From the NCBI RefSeq assembly GCF_000427805.1, contig NZ_ATYS01000009.1:62001-126000 (forward strand): a stretch of 64,000 nucleotides of DNA. The letters run 5' to 3'. This DNA is from Budvicia aquatica DSM 5075 = ATCC 35567 (lineage in GTDB: Bacteria; Pseudomonadota; Gammaproteobacteria; Enterobacterales; Enterobacteriaceae). Shown here one piece after another: positions 9,534 to 17,464 of this stretch; within the stretch, counting starts at the first letter, position 1; every line of letters starts with the position of its first letter. The position numbers were made by a program, and so were the translations under genes. The notes under the pieces are model-generated. The model saw nothing but the letters and a program-made list of their open reading frames with translations. It did no database searches and had not been told where the DNA came from.

Positions 9534-10076
9534 ATGGGTTGCTCACAAAATTGAAATAATTGGTTTGTGGATTTTTCTAATTTTAATAAATAGCGATCTT
9601 TAATATTTCAGGTGGGGTAAACACGTGAAGTTTAAATTTAACAATAAATAAACCTAAACAAAGTTGAATCATCAGTAATGAAATTACTTCTTTTTGATTA
9701 TGATTATATTGATGACGATCAAAGGAGAATAAATACGGGCCGTTACCCTGAATATAAATCAACGGTATGATGATGGTCAGCAGGGAAATGTTGAATTTTA
9801 ATATAATAATGTTAAAAATATCTGTGATAGTCAGTTAAGATTTATAAACAATGAGTTAACTGTTAAAATGTTGGCTATTAAACAACAGCGTAATACACCA
9901 GGTATATAATTAATTAAAGTTAAATTAATGGCAGTTAACTATTATCATTGCGCATTAATAATGTTTCTATCTACTTATCAAACACCTTTAACTATTCCAA
10001 TGACTGTTCTTATATTATTCAGAATGATTTAACTTTCGCCAACTGAATGGAAAAGTAAAAATCAGCATAAGATGGG
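9534..10076. other. AT-rich intergenic region upstream of dmsA
   Basis: About 540 bases between dmsA and the 3' end of rarD, which both point left. It holds the FNR site and the predicted dms promoter. I see no credible ORF, and no clear terminator for rarD. Confidence 0.6.
9681..9722 (-). promoter_or_regulatory. FNR box and class II promoter of dmsABCD
   Basis: TTGATGACGATCAA (9709-9722) matches the FNR consensus TTGAT-N4-ATCAA at every fixed position. On the minus strand TAATTT (9686-9681) is correctly placed as a -10 element: with +1 at 9674 the FNR dyad centre is at -41.5, the class II activation distance. The 5' leader would be about 140 bases. Anaerobic induction fits the known control of dms operons. 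Confidence 0.8.
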
Positions 10077-10994
10077 TTACTCGTTCTGTACATACTTGAC
10101 TGAATGGTTGAGTTTTTTACGTTGGTTAATCCAGCCGTGAAATAAGCCCCACATACAAAACAATAATCCTATCCAGATCAATGAAAAGCTGACGCCCTTG
10201 ACGCTGTCAAACGCCTCACCAAACAAAAATATTGCCAGAATAAACTGCAGGGTAGGTTCGATGTATTGGGACAGCCCGACAATTGTTAAAGTGGTACGTT
10301 TAATCGCGGCAGCGAAGAACAATAGTGGAAGCAAAGTAACCGGTGCCGTTAAAGCATAATAAATTTTGGTGGTGATATCGGCATCGGTCAGGGCGCTGGC
10401 GTGGTTAGCCGGCAGCCAAATCATTAGTCCGATAGCAACAGGAAAGAGCCAAAGTGTTTCGACGGTCAATGCAGTGATAATGTCAAAATTGATAAATTTA
10501 CGTGCCAGACCGTACAGGGAAAAGGCACCGCCCATAACTAATGCCAGCACCGGTAATTCGCCATATTGCCAAAGCTGGTAGCCGACGCCGGCAAAGGCAA
10601 ATATGACCGCCAGCTTCTGAGTGAGACTCAGCCTTTCGTGCAGAAAAATCATCCCCAGCAGAATAGAGAATAGCGGGTTAATAAAGTAACCCAAACTGGC
10701 CGCCAGCACCTGATTATGGGTAATAGCATAGGTAAAGGTGCACCACGATACCGCCATAATGGATGTGGCCAGCAGACAATAAAACAGTGAACGCTTATCT
10801 TGCCAAACGCTTCGCCACAGGGTGCGTTGTTTAATCAATGGGCGAATCAACAGTAATAATGGCAACGACCAGAAAACGCGCTGAGCTAATAACTCAAGGG
10901 GATTGGCGTCGGGCAGTAGCCGGTAAAACAGCGGAGTAATGCCCCAAAGAATAAAGGAAAATATAGCAAGCGCCGGTCCTGAACGAGACTTCAT
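10077..10994 (-). CDS. rarD: RarD, EamA/DMT superfamily permease
   Basis: 305 residues and ten predicted membrane helices in two EamA repeats. ILWGITPLFYRLLPDANPLELLAQRVFWSLP at the start and GLSQYIEPTLQFILAIFLFGE in the second repeat are RarD hallmarks (E. coli 296). Named after chloramphenicol resistance; the true substrate is unknown. Transcribed alone. The 3' tail after residue 285 is charged. Confidence 0.88.
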   Translation of the reverse strand: MKSRSGPALAIFSFILWGITPLFYRLLPDANPLELLAQRVFWSLPLLLLIRPLIKQRTLWRSVWQDKRSLFYCLLATSIMAVSWCTFTYAITHNQVLAASLGYFINPLFSILLGMIFLHERLSLTQKLAVIFAFAGVGYQLWQYGELPVLALVMGGAFSLYGLARKFINFDIITALTVETLWLFPVAIGLMIWLPANHASALTDADITTKIYYALTAPVTLLPLLFFAAAIKRTTLTIVGLSQYIEPTLQFILAIFLFGEAFDSVKGVSFSLIWIGLLFCMWGLFHGWINQRKKLNHSVKYVQNE

Positions 10995-11147
10995 TTCTAT
11001 TTTGCTCTGAACTTATGTCATGAACCGATAAGGGCATAGTACTACAGATAACTCTTCTATGTTGGGAGCGATATCAAGTCCGGCCATATAACAACGGTTT
11101 TTAAATCAACGATTGATCTATGGCCCTGTGTTAAGAAACAGCCAACA

Positions 11148-12578
11148 TCAGCCCACTAGCTCTTCAGCGTATTTAAACAGCTGTTTAAGCAGGGCCAGTT
11201 TTTCAGCATCTTCACGGTTAATTTCAGCCAATTGTTCAATCTTTAATACATATTGTTGAATGCGTTCAGGGCTGAGTTTTTCCTGACGGTGGGCCAGCCA
11301 GCGACGTTGTTCACTATCATCCAAGGTCGACGGATAATTGCGGGCACGAAAGCGGAACAATAACGTTTCTAAACGGTTATCGTTAAAGGTCAGGCTTAGG
11401 GCCGGCAGATTTTCGGGGCGAGTTTGTTGAATTATCTTCATTGCTGCCCGGTCAGCGTCGCTAAAGAAGCCATCGTATAAGCGACCGTCGACATCCGTTG
11501 GCGGTGTGAAGGGGGCGGCATTAGCAAATATGGCTACCACCTTTTCTCTGATGTCCGGACGTTGGCGCAATAATTGAAGGTTAGCCAGACAGCGTTCACG
11601 ATCGATTCCCAGTCGCTCGGCGTTTTCTTTTAACAGCGTTTTTGCCGGAGCCAGCACCGGGCACTTATTAGTGTGTACCAGCTTTAAAGGAACCGGCGAT
11701 GCCCCATCAGGTAAATCATCTCGCCGAGTATAAAGGTGTTGGCGTAGCGTATCGGCATCCAGTTCCAGCAGCGGAGTCATATCACCGGCCAGATCGCACA
11801 TAATAACGGCGTTGTTATTGTCAGGGTGCCATGCCAAAGGTGCCACCCAACTGGTATTGCCACGCAGGGCACCAAACATGCCGGAAACGTGAACCAAAGG
11901 CGTCATTTCAGGAATATCAATCAGCGCAGCGACTTTGCGCTTATTACGTAGCTGATACAGATAATCGAAAAGCTTTGGCTGAGCCTGTTTAACCAGCTTA
12001 GCCATAGCGATAGTGGCATAAACATCAGACATCGCATCGTGGGCCTGAAGGTGTTCAACGCCGTTAGCTTTGGTTAAATGTTCAAGTTTAAAGCTGGGCA
12101 AGCCTTCATCATTTAATGGCCACTGAATACCCTCTGGGCGCAGGGCATAGCAGGCTCGCATCACGTCCAGAAGATCCCAACGTGAGTTATTATTTTGCCA
12201 ACAGTAGGCATATGGATCGTAAAAGTTCCGGTAAAAAATATTCCGGCTGACTTCGTCATCGAAACGAATATTGTTATAGCCCAGAATACAGGTTTCCGCA
12301 GTACTAAAGTCTTGATGAATTTGGCGGGCGAACTCGGCTTCATTCACCCCTTTACGCAACGCTTCCTGCGGTGTAATACCGGTGATCATCACTGCATCAG
12401 GTTCCGGCAGGTAGTCATCGGCAGGTTTACAATAGATGACCAAGGGTTCGGCAATAACGTTAAAATCGCTATCGGTCCGTACGCCGGCGAACTGAGCCGG
12501 CCGGTCATAAGACGGACTAATACCAAAAGTTTCGTAATCATGAACGTAGAATGTAGGTTGAGCGCGTTTGTTGGTCAT
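11148..12578 (-). CDS. sbcB: Exodeoxyribonuclease I
   Basis: 476 residues (E. coli 475). DEDD-family 3'-5' exonuclease on single-stranded DNA in recombination and mismatch repair. Catalytic acids are visible: Asp14 and Glu16 in HDYETFG, the Asp in GYNNIRFDDEVSRN, and HDAMSDVYATIAMAKL near residue 185. The SH3-like and C-terminal helical domains follow (MFGALRGNTSWVAPLAWHP; NGFFSDADRAAMK-type motif as DGFFSDADRAAMK). The whole length matches ExoI. Confidence 0.96.
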   Translation of the reverse strand: MTNKRAQPTFYVHDYETFGISPSYDRPAQFAGVRTDSDFNVIAEPLVIYCKPADDYLPEPDAVMITGITPQEALRKGVNEAEFARQIHQDFSTAETCILGYNNIRFDDEVSRNIFYRNFYDPYAYCWQNNNSRWDLLDVMRACYALRPEGIQWPLNDEGLPSFKLEHLTKANGVEHLQAHDAMSDVYATIAMAKLVKQAQPKLFDYLYQLRNKRKVAALIDIPEMTPLVHVSGMFGALRGNTSWVAPLAWHPDNNNAVIMCDLAGDMTPLLELDADTLRQHLYTRRDDLPDGASPVPLKLVHTNKCPVLAPAKTLLKENAERLGIDRERCLANLQLLRQRPDIREKVVAIFANAAPFTPPTDVDGRLYDGFFSDADRAAMKIIQQTRPENLPALSLTFNDNRLETLLFRFRARNYPSTLDDSEQRRWLAHRQEKLSPERIQQYVLKIEQLAEINREDAEKLALLKQLFKYAEELVG

Positions 12579-12803
12579 TATAATTGTCTGTTTTTCGTTG
12601 TATTAATTTATACTTAAATATTAACAAGTTAATGTTATTCTTGCGTTGATTCAATCTAGAGCTTACGGATGGTCATTGCCTGCCCGTAAGGATAACACCA
12701 AAAGGGATTATAACATTCCAATATCGGTAGCGCTGAAAAGCAAACTGCAAAGATTATCCCTTCATAACGTCCAATATTTCCTGTTTTTACTCGTCGGTGG
12801 GTA

Positions 12804-12953
12804 TCATTCTTTAAACTCCAGATTAGGTACCGCCCCGGCTTGGATATCACGCACCAGATCGTTAGCTAGCTGTTGCGCTAAGTCCGGCGTAAGGTCCCGA
12901 TAAAGGTTATCGTAAGCTAAATAATTAGTGATGTACTCGATAGTTTCTTTCAT
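12804..12953 (-). CDS. 49-residue conserved-looking small protein
   Basis: ATG at 12953 with AAGG nine bases upstream; 49 codons ending at TGA. The product is acidic and helical-looking (begins MKETIEYITNYLAYDN, ends PNLEFKE) with no signal peptide and no Cys. Codon use and composition resemble real small enterobacterial genes rather than a chance ORF. I do not recognise the family. It sits downstream of the divergent sbcB side; a weak 7-bp hairpin at about 12660-12693 could end its transcript. Confidence 0.55.
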   Translation of the reverse strand: MKETIEYITNYLAYDNLYRDLTPDLAQQLANDLVRDIQAGAVPNLEFKE

Positions 12954-13258
12954 ATTTTTTAGCCTTGTGATGTTTATATTTAACTAAAAGGTTGCTATTT
13001 TTGTTGTATGCAGCACAGTTTTAATGATTAAAAATAACGAACTGAGAGTATGGGCATTCATCGATCTTTTTTTGATAGATAGAGCTTTTTCAAAGGCCTT
13101 ACTCAATTTTTTGCAATAGATATCAACATCAGCAATTGATGTGTTCCCATAAATCCTACGGTATTAAAAACCGCGCCGAAGGCGCAATAGTGTTGATAAC
13201 TCTCTGATTAGTGATATAAGATATTTTAATATTTCAATTAGTTAGGGATGATGTATCT
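12954..13258. other. intergenic region before the 13.3 kb lipoprotein gene
   Basis: AT-rich. It contains a short GCGCC/GGCGC hairpin near 13173-13185 without a T-tail. Promoters for the flanking divergent genes must lie here, but none is clear enough to place. Confidence 0.4.
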
Positions 13259-13633
13259 ATGAAGTATCTGTCTTTTTTGGTAATTCCTTTTTTAGTGGCA
13301 TGCTCTAATGAGCAGGATGAGTTTTTAACGATGGCTGCTGGAGATAATAAGATTAATATTGAGTGCAAAAATCTAATCTCTACTGATGCCGGCGTTGATC
13401 AATCTGGATTTGCCTTTTTATCTATAAAGTTTAGCGATGAAGAAGGTGAGAAAATGAAGACGTTTTCTCAAGAAAACATGGGAAAGAAAGTTGTTTTCTC
13501 TTATAAAGATAAGGTTATTTCCACGGCTAACATATACGCTGAATTGGGGAGTAATTTTATGATTACTGCCGGAAACGCCGATGAACTTTTACACAGCAAA
13601 GAATTATTAAGTCATTGCCTGGTTGTTCGATAA
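13259..13633 (+). CDS. lipoprotein with SecDF P1-head-like domain
   Basis: 124 residues. Lipobox FLVAC puts the lipidated Cys at residue 15, then an acidic mature region. Residues about 53-95 (LSIKFSDEEGEKMKTFSQENMGKKVVFSYKDKVIS, given here by key words: FSDEEG, ENMGKKV, DKVIS) resemble the P1-head subdomain of SecD, where a strand, an EEG turn and a 'GK + hydrophobic strand + VIS' order recurs. Several enteric lipoproteins carry this fold without the rest of SecD. Function unknown; Asp at +2 is absent (SN follows Cys), so outer-membrane sorting is expected. Confidence 0.65.
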   Translation: MKYLSFLVIPFLVACSNEQDEFLTMAAGDNKINIECKNLISTDAGVDQSGFAFLSIKFSDEEGEKMKTFSQENMGKKVVFSYKDKVISTANIYAELGSNFMITAGNADELLHSKELLSHCLVVR

Positions 13634-13711
13634 CGAAATTCTCAAGAATGATAATAATGTGCCTGTGATATTAGTCTAAAAATCCATAGTCACGATTTGA
13701 AACTTATGATT

Positions 13712-13756
13712 CCATCACCTTAGAATAAGTAGAAAAAACCTTATTAAAGGTGATGG
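13712..13756. repeat. imperfect 17-bp inverted repeat
   Basis: Arms 13712-13729 and 13740-13756 (CCATCACCTT...AATAAG with CTTATT..AGGTGATGG) around a ten-base A-rich loop. It is 80 bases after the lipoprotein gene. No T-run follows; it may be a 3' stabiliser or a protein site. Confidence 0.4.
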
Positions 13757-13902
13757 GATATCTAAAGAAAAGAGGGGGGCGGCAATAAGGTTATTGGCGA
13801 CGATTAGCTGATACTCTAAAGTCGTTTAATTTTGAATAGTCACAGTTAGTCATTTATTTTCCTTATGATAATATCCATCCAACGCACATATGAGGGTACA
13901 AG

Positions 13903-14196
13903 ATGAAAAAGGTGATGTTGGGAGGGGTATTGGTGCTGGCTAGTTTTAGCGCTACAGCGGATAAAGATAAAACAGTTACCGGCCGTATTGATAGCTATTG
14001 CAACGCGGCGTCATCTAAGGAATCAGATAAACAGCAATGCATATTAACGCTTAAAAAACTCACTCAGATGGCTTACGAAATTGGCTATACGGATAGCTTA
14101 TGTGCGAAGAAAGAAAATAAACAAAAAGAGGGGTGTATTCGATTGAAAAATGACAAAGATAGGATGGAAGACATCAAGCACTTTAATTCTTACTAA
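13903..14196 (+). CDS. small exported four-Cys protein, paralog A
   Basis: 97 residues with a Sec signal peptide (MKKVMLGGVLVLASFSATA, cleavage after about residue 19). Four Cys at 33, 46, 67 and 78 would allow two disulfides in the periplasm. The motif AYEIGY (57-62) recurs in the downstream paralog. Upstream, GAGGG is eight bases before the ATG. The family is unknown to me. The region before the start (from about 13868) is nearly the same as that before the gene at 14468, showing tandem duplication. Confidence 0.65.
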   Translation: MKKVMLGGVLVLASFSATADKDKTVTGRIDSYCNAASSKESDKQQCILTLKKLTQMAYEIGYTDSLCAKKENKQKEGCIRLKNDKDRMEDIKHFNSY

Positions 14197-14269
14197 CGTC
14201 TCCCTTCACCGTTAGCCTCTGGGCCTCACTAGCCATTCTGCTTGATAATGATAATCTTGGTGTGACTAA

Positions 14270-14395
14270 AGGGTTACCGGTACCGCTGTTGATAGCTGTT
14301 ATGCCATTAGCGCTAATAGCGTAAGTGACACAGAAGCCTGCAAGAATCTCGGTATTTTTATCAACCCATATTTAAACCCGATATCAAACTGTCAC
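14270..14395 (+). pseudogene. decayed third copy of the four-Cys exported protein
   Basis: In the frame through 14291 the translation reads RVTGTAVDSCYAIS and later EACKNLGIFI, comparable with TVTGRIDSYCNAA and QQCILTLKKL of the gene at 13903. The nucleotide stretch GTTACCGG...TTGATAGCT is shared. An in-frame stop (14267-14269) precedes it, there is no signal peptide or start codon in frame, and the C-terminal half is lost. Most simply a degenerate duplicate between the two intact copies. Confidence 0.45.
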
Positions 14396-14467
14396 CGTGA
14401 CCGTTATATCATTGATTTAATCGCTACAACGGCTGATATCCATCCAACATACATATAAGGACGTAAG

Positions 14468-14770
14468 ATGAAAAAGTTAATACTGGGTATTGCGATGGGA
14501 TTAGCCAGCTTTGGGACTGTGGCTGAAACTGAGTTAGATGGACTGGCTAAAACCATGGTTGATGCTTGCAAGCAGTCCGGTGCTACGGATATAAAGCTCT
14601 GCGTAACAAATATCAAATTCTTTATAACCATTGCCTACAAATCTGGATATCGAGTAAGAGGTTGTGAAGAAGCGAAGAGTAGGGATGATGTATGCGTTCC
14701 TAACGTTGATTCCGATGAGCTAGTCAATGAGTTTAAAGATATAGCTGAATCTACGCCCTATTATTTATAA
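14468..14770 (+). CDS. small exported four-Cys protein, paralog B
   Basis: 100 residues with signal peptide MKKLILGIAMGLASFGTVA. Cys at 34, 45, 66 and 76, nearly the spacing of the copy at 13903 (C-x10-C-x20-C-x9-C against C-x12-C-x20-C-x10-C), and AYKSGY aligns with AYEIGY. AAGGA lies seven bases before the ATG. The conserved 5' flank (ATATCCATCCAAC...) indicates duplicated expression signals. Function unknown; the protein is acidic, unlike the basic paralog A. Confidence 0.65.
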   Translation: MKKLILGIAMGLASFGTVAETELDGLAKTMVDACKQSGATDIKLCVTNIKFFITIAYKSGYRVRGCEEAKSRDDVCVPNVDSDELVNEFKDIAESTPYYL

Positions 14771-14840
14771 CTTACCGCTCTGTAGTGCAGGGCAGTGCTG
14801 GTACTGCTAAATTGTGGCAGGAAGTGAATAAAAAGGACTA

Positions 14841-14861
14841 AGCCCTCGGCTATCGAGGGCA
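14841..14861 (-). terminator. hairpin after the BON lipoprotein gene
   Basis: GCCCTCG (14842-14848) pairs with CGAGGGC (14854-14860). On the minus strand it is followed by TTAGTCCTTTTTA, a delayed T-run. It lies about 33 bases past the stop at 14894. Confidence 0.5.
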
Positions 14862-14893
14862 TATAACAGGTCTATATTTGATTGATAGTGACG

Positions 14894-15208
14894 TTATTTG
14901 ATTTGCATATCATTTTTTACAGCCTTCACACCGCCGACTGCTGATGCGGCACTTACTGCTTGATAAGATGCATCCACCGAACTGACAAAGCCGCTTAATT
15001 GAACAACGCCTTTAAATGTTTCCACACTAATTTCAGATGATTTCAACACCGGGACGTTGAATATTGCAGTTTTCACTTTTGTTGTGATTAACGTATCATC
15101 AAAATATTCACCAGTGCCTTCTTGCTTCTGGGTTGGCGCACAGCCAACGATAGAAATCAGGGCGATTGCTAATATAGACGCGCCAAGATATTGATATATT
15201 TTATTCAT
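14894..15208 (-). CDS. BON-domain lipoprotein
   Basis: 104 residues. Signal peptide with lipobox IVGC near residue 23, a linker, then one BON domain (DTLITTKVKTAIF ... VETFKGVVQLSGFV ... AVGGVKAVKNDMQIK). BON domains occur in OsmY, DolP/YraP and similar envelope-stress proteins and are thought to bind phospholipid. I start at 15208: AAGGAA is about seven bases before it, while it almost touches the alternative ATG at 15214. Lone gene. OsmY-like stress induction is plausible but no promoter was identified. Confidence 0.8.
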   Translation of the reverse strand: MNKIYQYLGASILAIALISIVGCAPTQKQEGTGEYFDDTLITTKVKTAIFNVPVLKSSEISVETFKGVVQLSGFVSSVDASYQAVSAASAVGGVKAVKNDMQIK

Positions 15209-15574
15209 AGTCATTTCCTTGCCAGTGAGGTTAATACGGTTAATGAGGTTTAAAAATTCAATAGGTTAAAACTCATTGAATTAAGAATGGAAAGTATTTG
15301 GTGCTTATGAGTTATTAAGCGTTTAAAAAAAAAGCCCTCAAAAATAGTAATGAGGGAAAGCAAAAATTAGCAAATTATGCATCAACACAAGAATTAGGAT
15401 TATGTTGATAGCTCAATACTCCGCCAATCTGCGAGTAATGCAAACTAATTATCCAACTTAATGGTTAAAGGTAGGTGAAGTGGCTAATTAGTTGCAGATA
15501 CTCTATATTCTAAGCCAATCCATTGCTTTTATCCGGCATGCAACATTCATTTATACCCGGAGCTGGCGTTAAAA
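15209..15574. other. intergenic region with a strong leftward terminator
   Basis: Holds the BON-gene promoter region and, at 15325-15356, a terminator for a transcript coming from the right. The stretch 15357-15574 has no ORF and may be the 3' part of the upstream mRNA or a separate small RNA. Confidence 0.5.
15325..15356 (-). terminator. intrinsic terminator with nine-T tail
   Basis: On the minus strand CCCTCA pairs with TGAGGG around a ten-base loop, followed by C and nine T. It is 219 bases downstream of the stop at 15575 and 117 bases upstream of the BON gene start, so it ends a leftward transcript that contains a long non-coding tail. Confidence 0.75.
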
Positions 15575-15808
15575 TTAGATGTGCCCGTGTTTAAGTTGAT
15601 TATCATTGAGCACGGATATCGCTGTTTTTAAGGCGACCCTATCGTCCGGTTTCATCTTTCTTTTTTGAACAACATACAGGTACTCAATTAGCGTTCTGGT
15701 GTTTATAGCCCGCCCTTGCCGACCTACAGCAACAACCGCTTTTCCGAGTATTAATTTAACGTTGGGTAATAGGGAAGGGTACCAATCTAACGTATCAGAG
15801 GATTTCAT
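15575..15808 (-). CDS. small cytosolic protein, possibly YmgB/AriR-like
   Basis: 77 residues, no signal. The order 'LGKAVVAVGRQGRAINTRTLIEYL ... DDRVALKTAISVLND' resembles the three-helix YmgB/AriR/YcgZ family of biofilm and acid-resistance connectors (hydrophobic-GxAV, G-x-hN, LI-x2-L, then a long helix). The match is by pattern only. AGGAG lies six bases before the ATG. Lone gene. Confidence 0.5.
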   Translation of the reverse strand: MKSSDTLDWYPSLLPNVKLILGKAVVAVGRQGRAINTRTLIEYLYVVQKRKMKPDDRVALKTAISVLNDNQLKHGHI

Positions 15809-16344
15809 TAGGAGCTCCTGAATGGGCCGTTGATTATATCACAATAAGTGGTTTTTTTGTGCATAAAACACTCAGGAAAAAGACAAGCCAATATTTTCAA
15901 TCACCATAACCGGCAAAAAAATCCCCTCAATCAACGGGTAGGATGACCAAGGGGAAAGGATCGGACACAGGGTTTGTTCATTATTTTTATGAAGGCTAAA
16001 TATTGATCAATTGTTAAATAAATGTTGATCATTTTGTGCTTTCTATATTGACCTGCATCACATAGTTCAGCGCCGGTTAGACTTTTTTATCTCCGAAATC
16101 ATTGTGGTCGTCCGATGTGGCAGTTACTGAGCAAAATGGGCTGCTTGATGAAAACGGTAAGCCCATTTCCCGGCAGGAAGCATGGACTGGCTAAAGTGTA
16201 GCGATATTAGCATCAGCTATTTAACATCTGTTATTTAACATCTGACACAGCTCACTATACAAAAACCGATCGCTAGTTTAAGATTTTAAATAGAGATATA
16301 GTACATAACTAATTAATTTTAAAAATAATTTAAATCATAATTAA
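15809..16344. other. intergenic region with candidate small RNA and gene remnant
   Basis: Over 500 bases without an accepted gene. It contains a leftward terminator at 15907-15957, two TGATCA palindromes near 16004 and 16026, a 9-bp hairpin AAATGGGCT/AGCCCATTT (16134-16168), and a start-less open frame 16081-16194 that may be a gene remnant. Confidence 0.45.
15907..15957 (-). terminator. leftward intrinsic terminator, possible sRNA 3' end
   Basis: Minus-strand TCCCCTTGGTC pairs with GATTGAGGGGA (11 bp with G-U pairs) and is followed by seven T. No gene lies upstream on that strand before 16345, so it likely ends a short non-coding RNA; TTGATC at about 16007-16012 is a possible -35 that would give a transcript of roughly 80 bases. 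Confidence 0.55.
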
Positions 16345-16605
16345 ATGAAACTACAAAAGCTGTTATCAATATTATTGCTTGCTTTCATCATGTCAGGCTG
16401 CGTAAGCGTGTTTGAGAGGTCGAGCAACAATGGTCGTTACACATATGCATATACAGGCGTAAGGAGCGATCTTGATGAGTTGAGCAATAAGGACTCTTTG
16501 ATTTCTCCATTGATTATGATTGATCTTCCATTTTCGTTTGTCTTAGATACCGTCTTATTACCTGTCGATGGCATTATTTATGCAATAGATTCCAATAATA
16601 ACTAA
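16345..16605 (+). CDS. YceK/YidQ family lipoprotein (DUF1375)
   Basis: 86 residues. Lipobox MSGC places Cys at 19. YAYTGVRSDLDEL, the MIDLPFSFVLDTVLLPVDGIIY segment (family: ID-x-P-S-x3-DTLLLPVD) and the length identify the YceK/YidQ family, small outer-membrane lipoproteins of unknown role. Nearby genes are also short exported proteins. No strong ribosome-binding site precedes the ATG. Confidence 0.8.
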   Translation: MKLQKLLSILLLAFIMSGCVSVFERSSNNGRYTYAYTGVRSDLDELSNKDSLISPLIMIDLPFSFVLDTVLLPVDGIIYAIDSNNN

Positions 16606-16642
16606 CCTAGCGTAAATTGTAGCTGAATGGCCATTAGAGGCT

Positions 16643-16939
16643 ATGGTGATAAAACGGATATTAATTGTATTTTTTTCTTTTTCTCTATTTGCCTGTACTG
16701 ACTCGATGGAAGAGAAGGTTGTTGCTTATTGCTTAGATGCCCAGAAAATATTTGAGTCGGGAACAAAAGAGAATTGCACCTGTTTATATAATGAAATGAG
16801 TAATACATTATCAAAATCAGAGATAACCGAGATGGTAAAAGTCCCGTTTGGCAGCATAAACCCAAATATGACTGAGGGCGACTTTATATATATCACTGCA
16901 GTTAATCACACAAATTGTTGGGGTAATGCTTCTAATTAA
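16643..16939 (+). CDS. short Cys-rich lipoprotein
   Basis: 98 residues; basic start, hydrophobic core and lipobox LFAC (Cys at 18). The mature part has four further Cys (VAYC, NCTC, TNC), so it is probably disulfide-bonded in the periplasm. GAGG is only two bases before the ATG, closer than usual. No family recognised. 37 bases after the YceK-like gene, so possibly cotranscribed. Confidence 0.55.
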   Translation: MVIKRILIVFFSFSLFACTDSMEEKVVAYCLDAQKIFESGTKENCTCLYNEMSNTLSKSEITEMVKVPFGSINPNMTEGDFIYITAVNHTNCWGNASN

Positions 16940-17126
16940 TGGCGAGTATCGGCTTAACAAGACACCACACTTTAATTTAGTCAGGTCACTTCGGTGGTCT
17001 TTTTTACGACTGAAGGAAAGTGAAATGGGATGATAAGCAAAACAAATCGGCGGCTATCGCGATTATGATGTTCATTAGTTGAGTGGTTTGACATGGCTAT
17101 TCTGTCACTTTATAGGGAAATAGAAG

Positions 17127-17234
17127 ATGAAATCTATCATATTGGTATTGGTACTTATTTTAATGGGATGTACAGCAAGCCATAATGAGCAGCAGCCGAT
17201 TCGGGGCTGTGGTGATATTTGCGTTAAGTATTAA
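17127..17234 (+). CDS. 35-residue lipoprotein
   Basis: MKSIILVLVLILMGC followed by TASHNEQQPIRGCGDICVKY. A complete lipoprotein signal with lipobox LMGC (Cys15), then a 20-residue mature part with two Cys. AGGGA stands about ten bases before the ATG. The arrangement is like enteric micro-lipoproteins (entericidin type) though no sequence match is claimed. Confidence 0.6.
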   Translation: MKSIILVLVLILMGCTASHNEQQPIRGCGDICVKY

Positions 17235-17263
17235 GCCATAACAGGGTGAACTTATAGGTCAGT

Positions 17264-17464
17264 TCACATGCCTGTTGTTTTGTTCTCACGCTGAAGCGTT
17301 GATAGATCATTTAGCTGCTTATTTGTTGTTTGAACGGGAGGTAGGTTAAGGCTTAACTGTTTAAAATTTAATATTATTCTTTTGTTTGCTATCTCACTGA
17401 CGGCTAAACCAGATATTGCGGCCATACTAATGATTAGCGTGATGGTTGAAATTGATGTACTCAT
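17264..17464 (-). CDS. 66-residue small membrane or exported protein
   Basis: Starts MSTSISTITLIISMAAISGLAV, a single hydrophobic helix, then a basic polar tail. AGGGG is eight bases before the ATG, which supports translation. No recognised family; it is convergent with the micro-lipoprotein at 17127. A chance ORF remains possible. Confidence 0.4.
   Translation of the reverse strand: MSTSISTITLIISMAAISGLAVSEIANKRIILNFKQLSLNLPPVQTTNKQLNDLSTLQRENKTTGM

Noticed and set aside
12646-12903. 85-codon plus-strand frame
   Set aside because: Overlaps the better-supported small gene at 12804-12953 on the other strand; no family pattern.
16641-16865. Minus-strand frame opposite the Cys-rich lipoprotein gene
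   Set aside because: No ribosome-binding site and random-looking composition; the plus strand has a clean lipoprotein signal.
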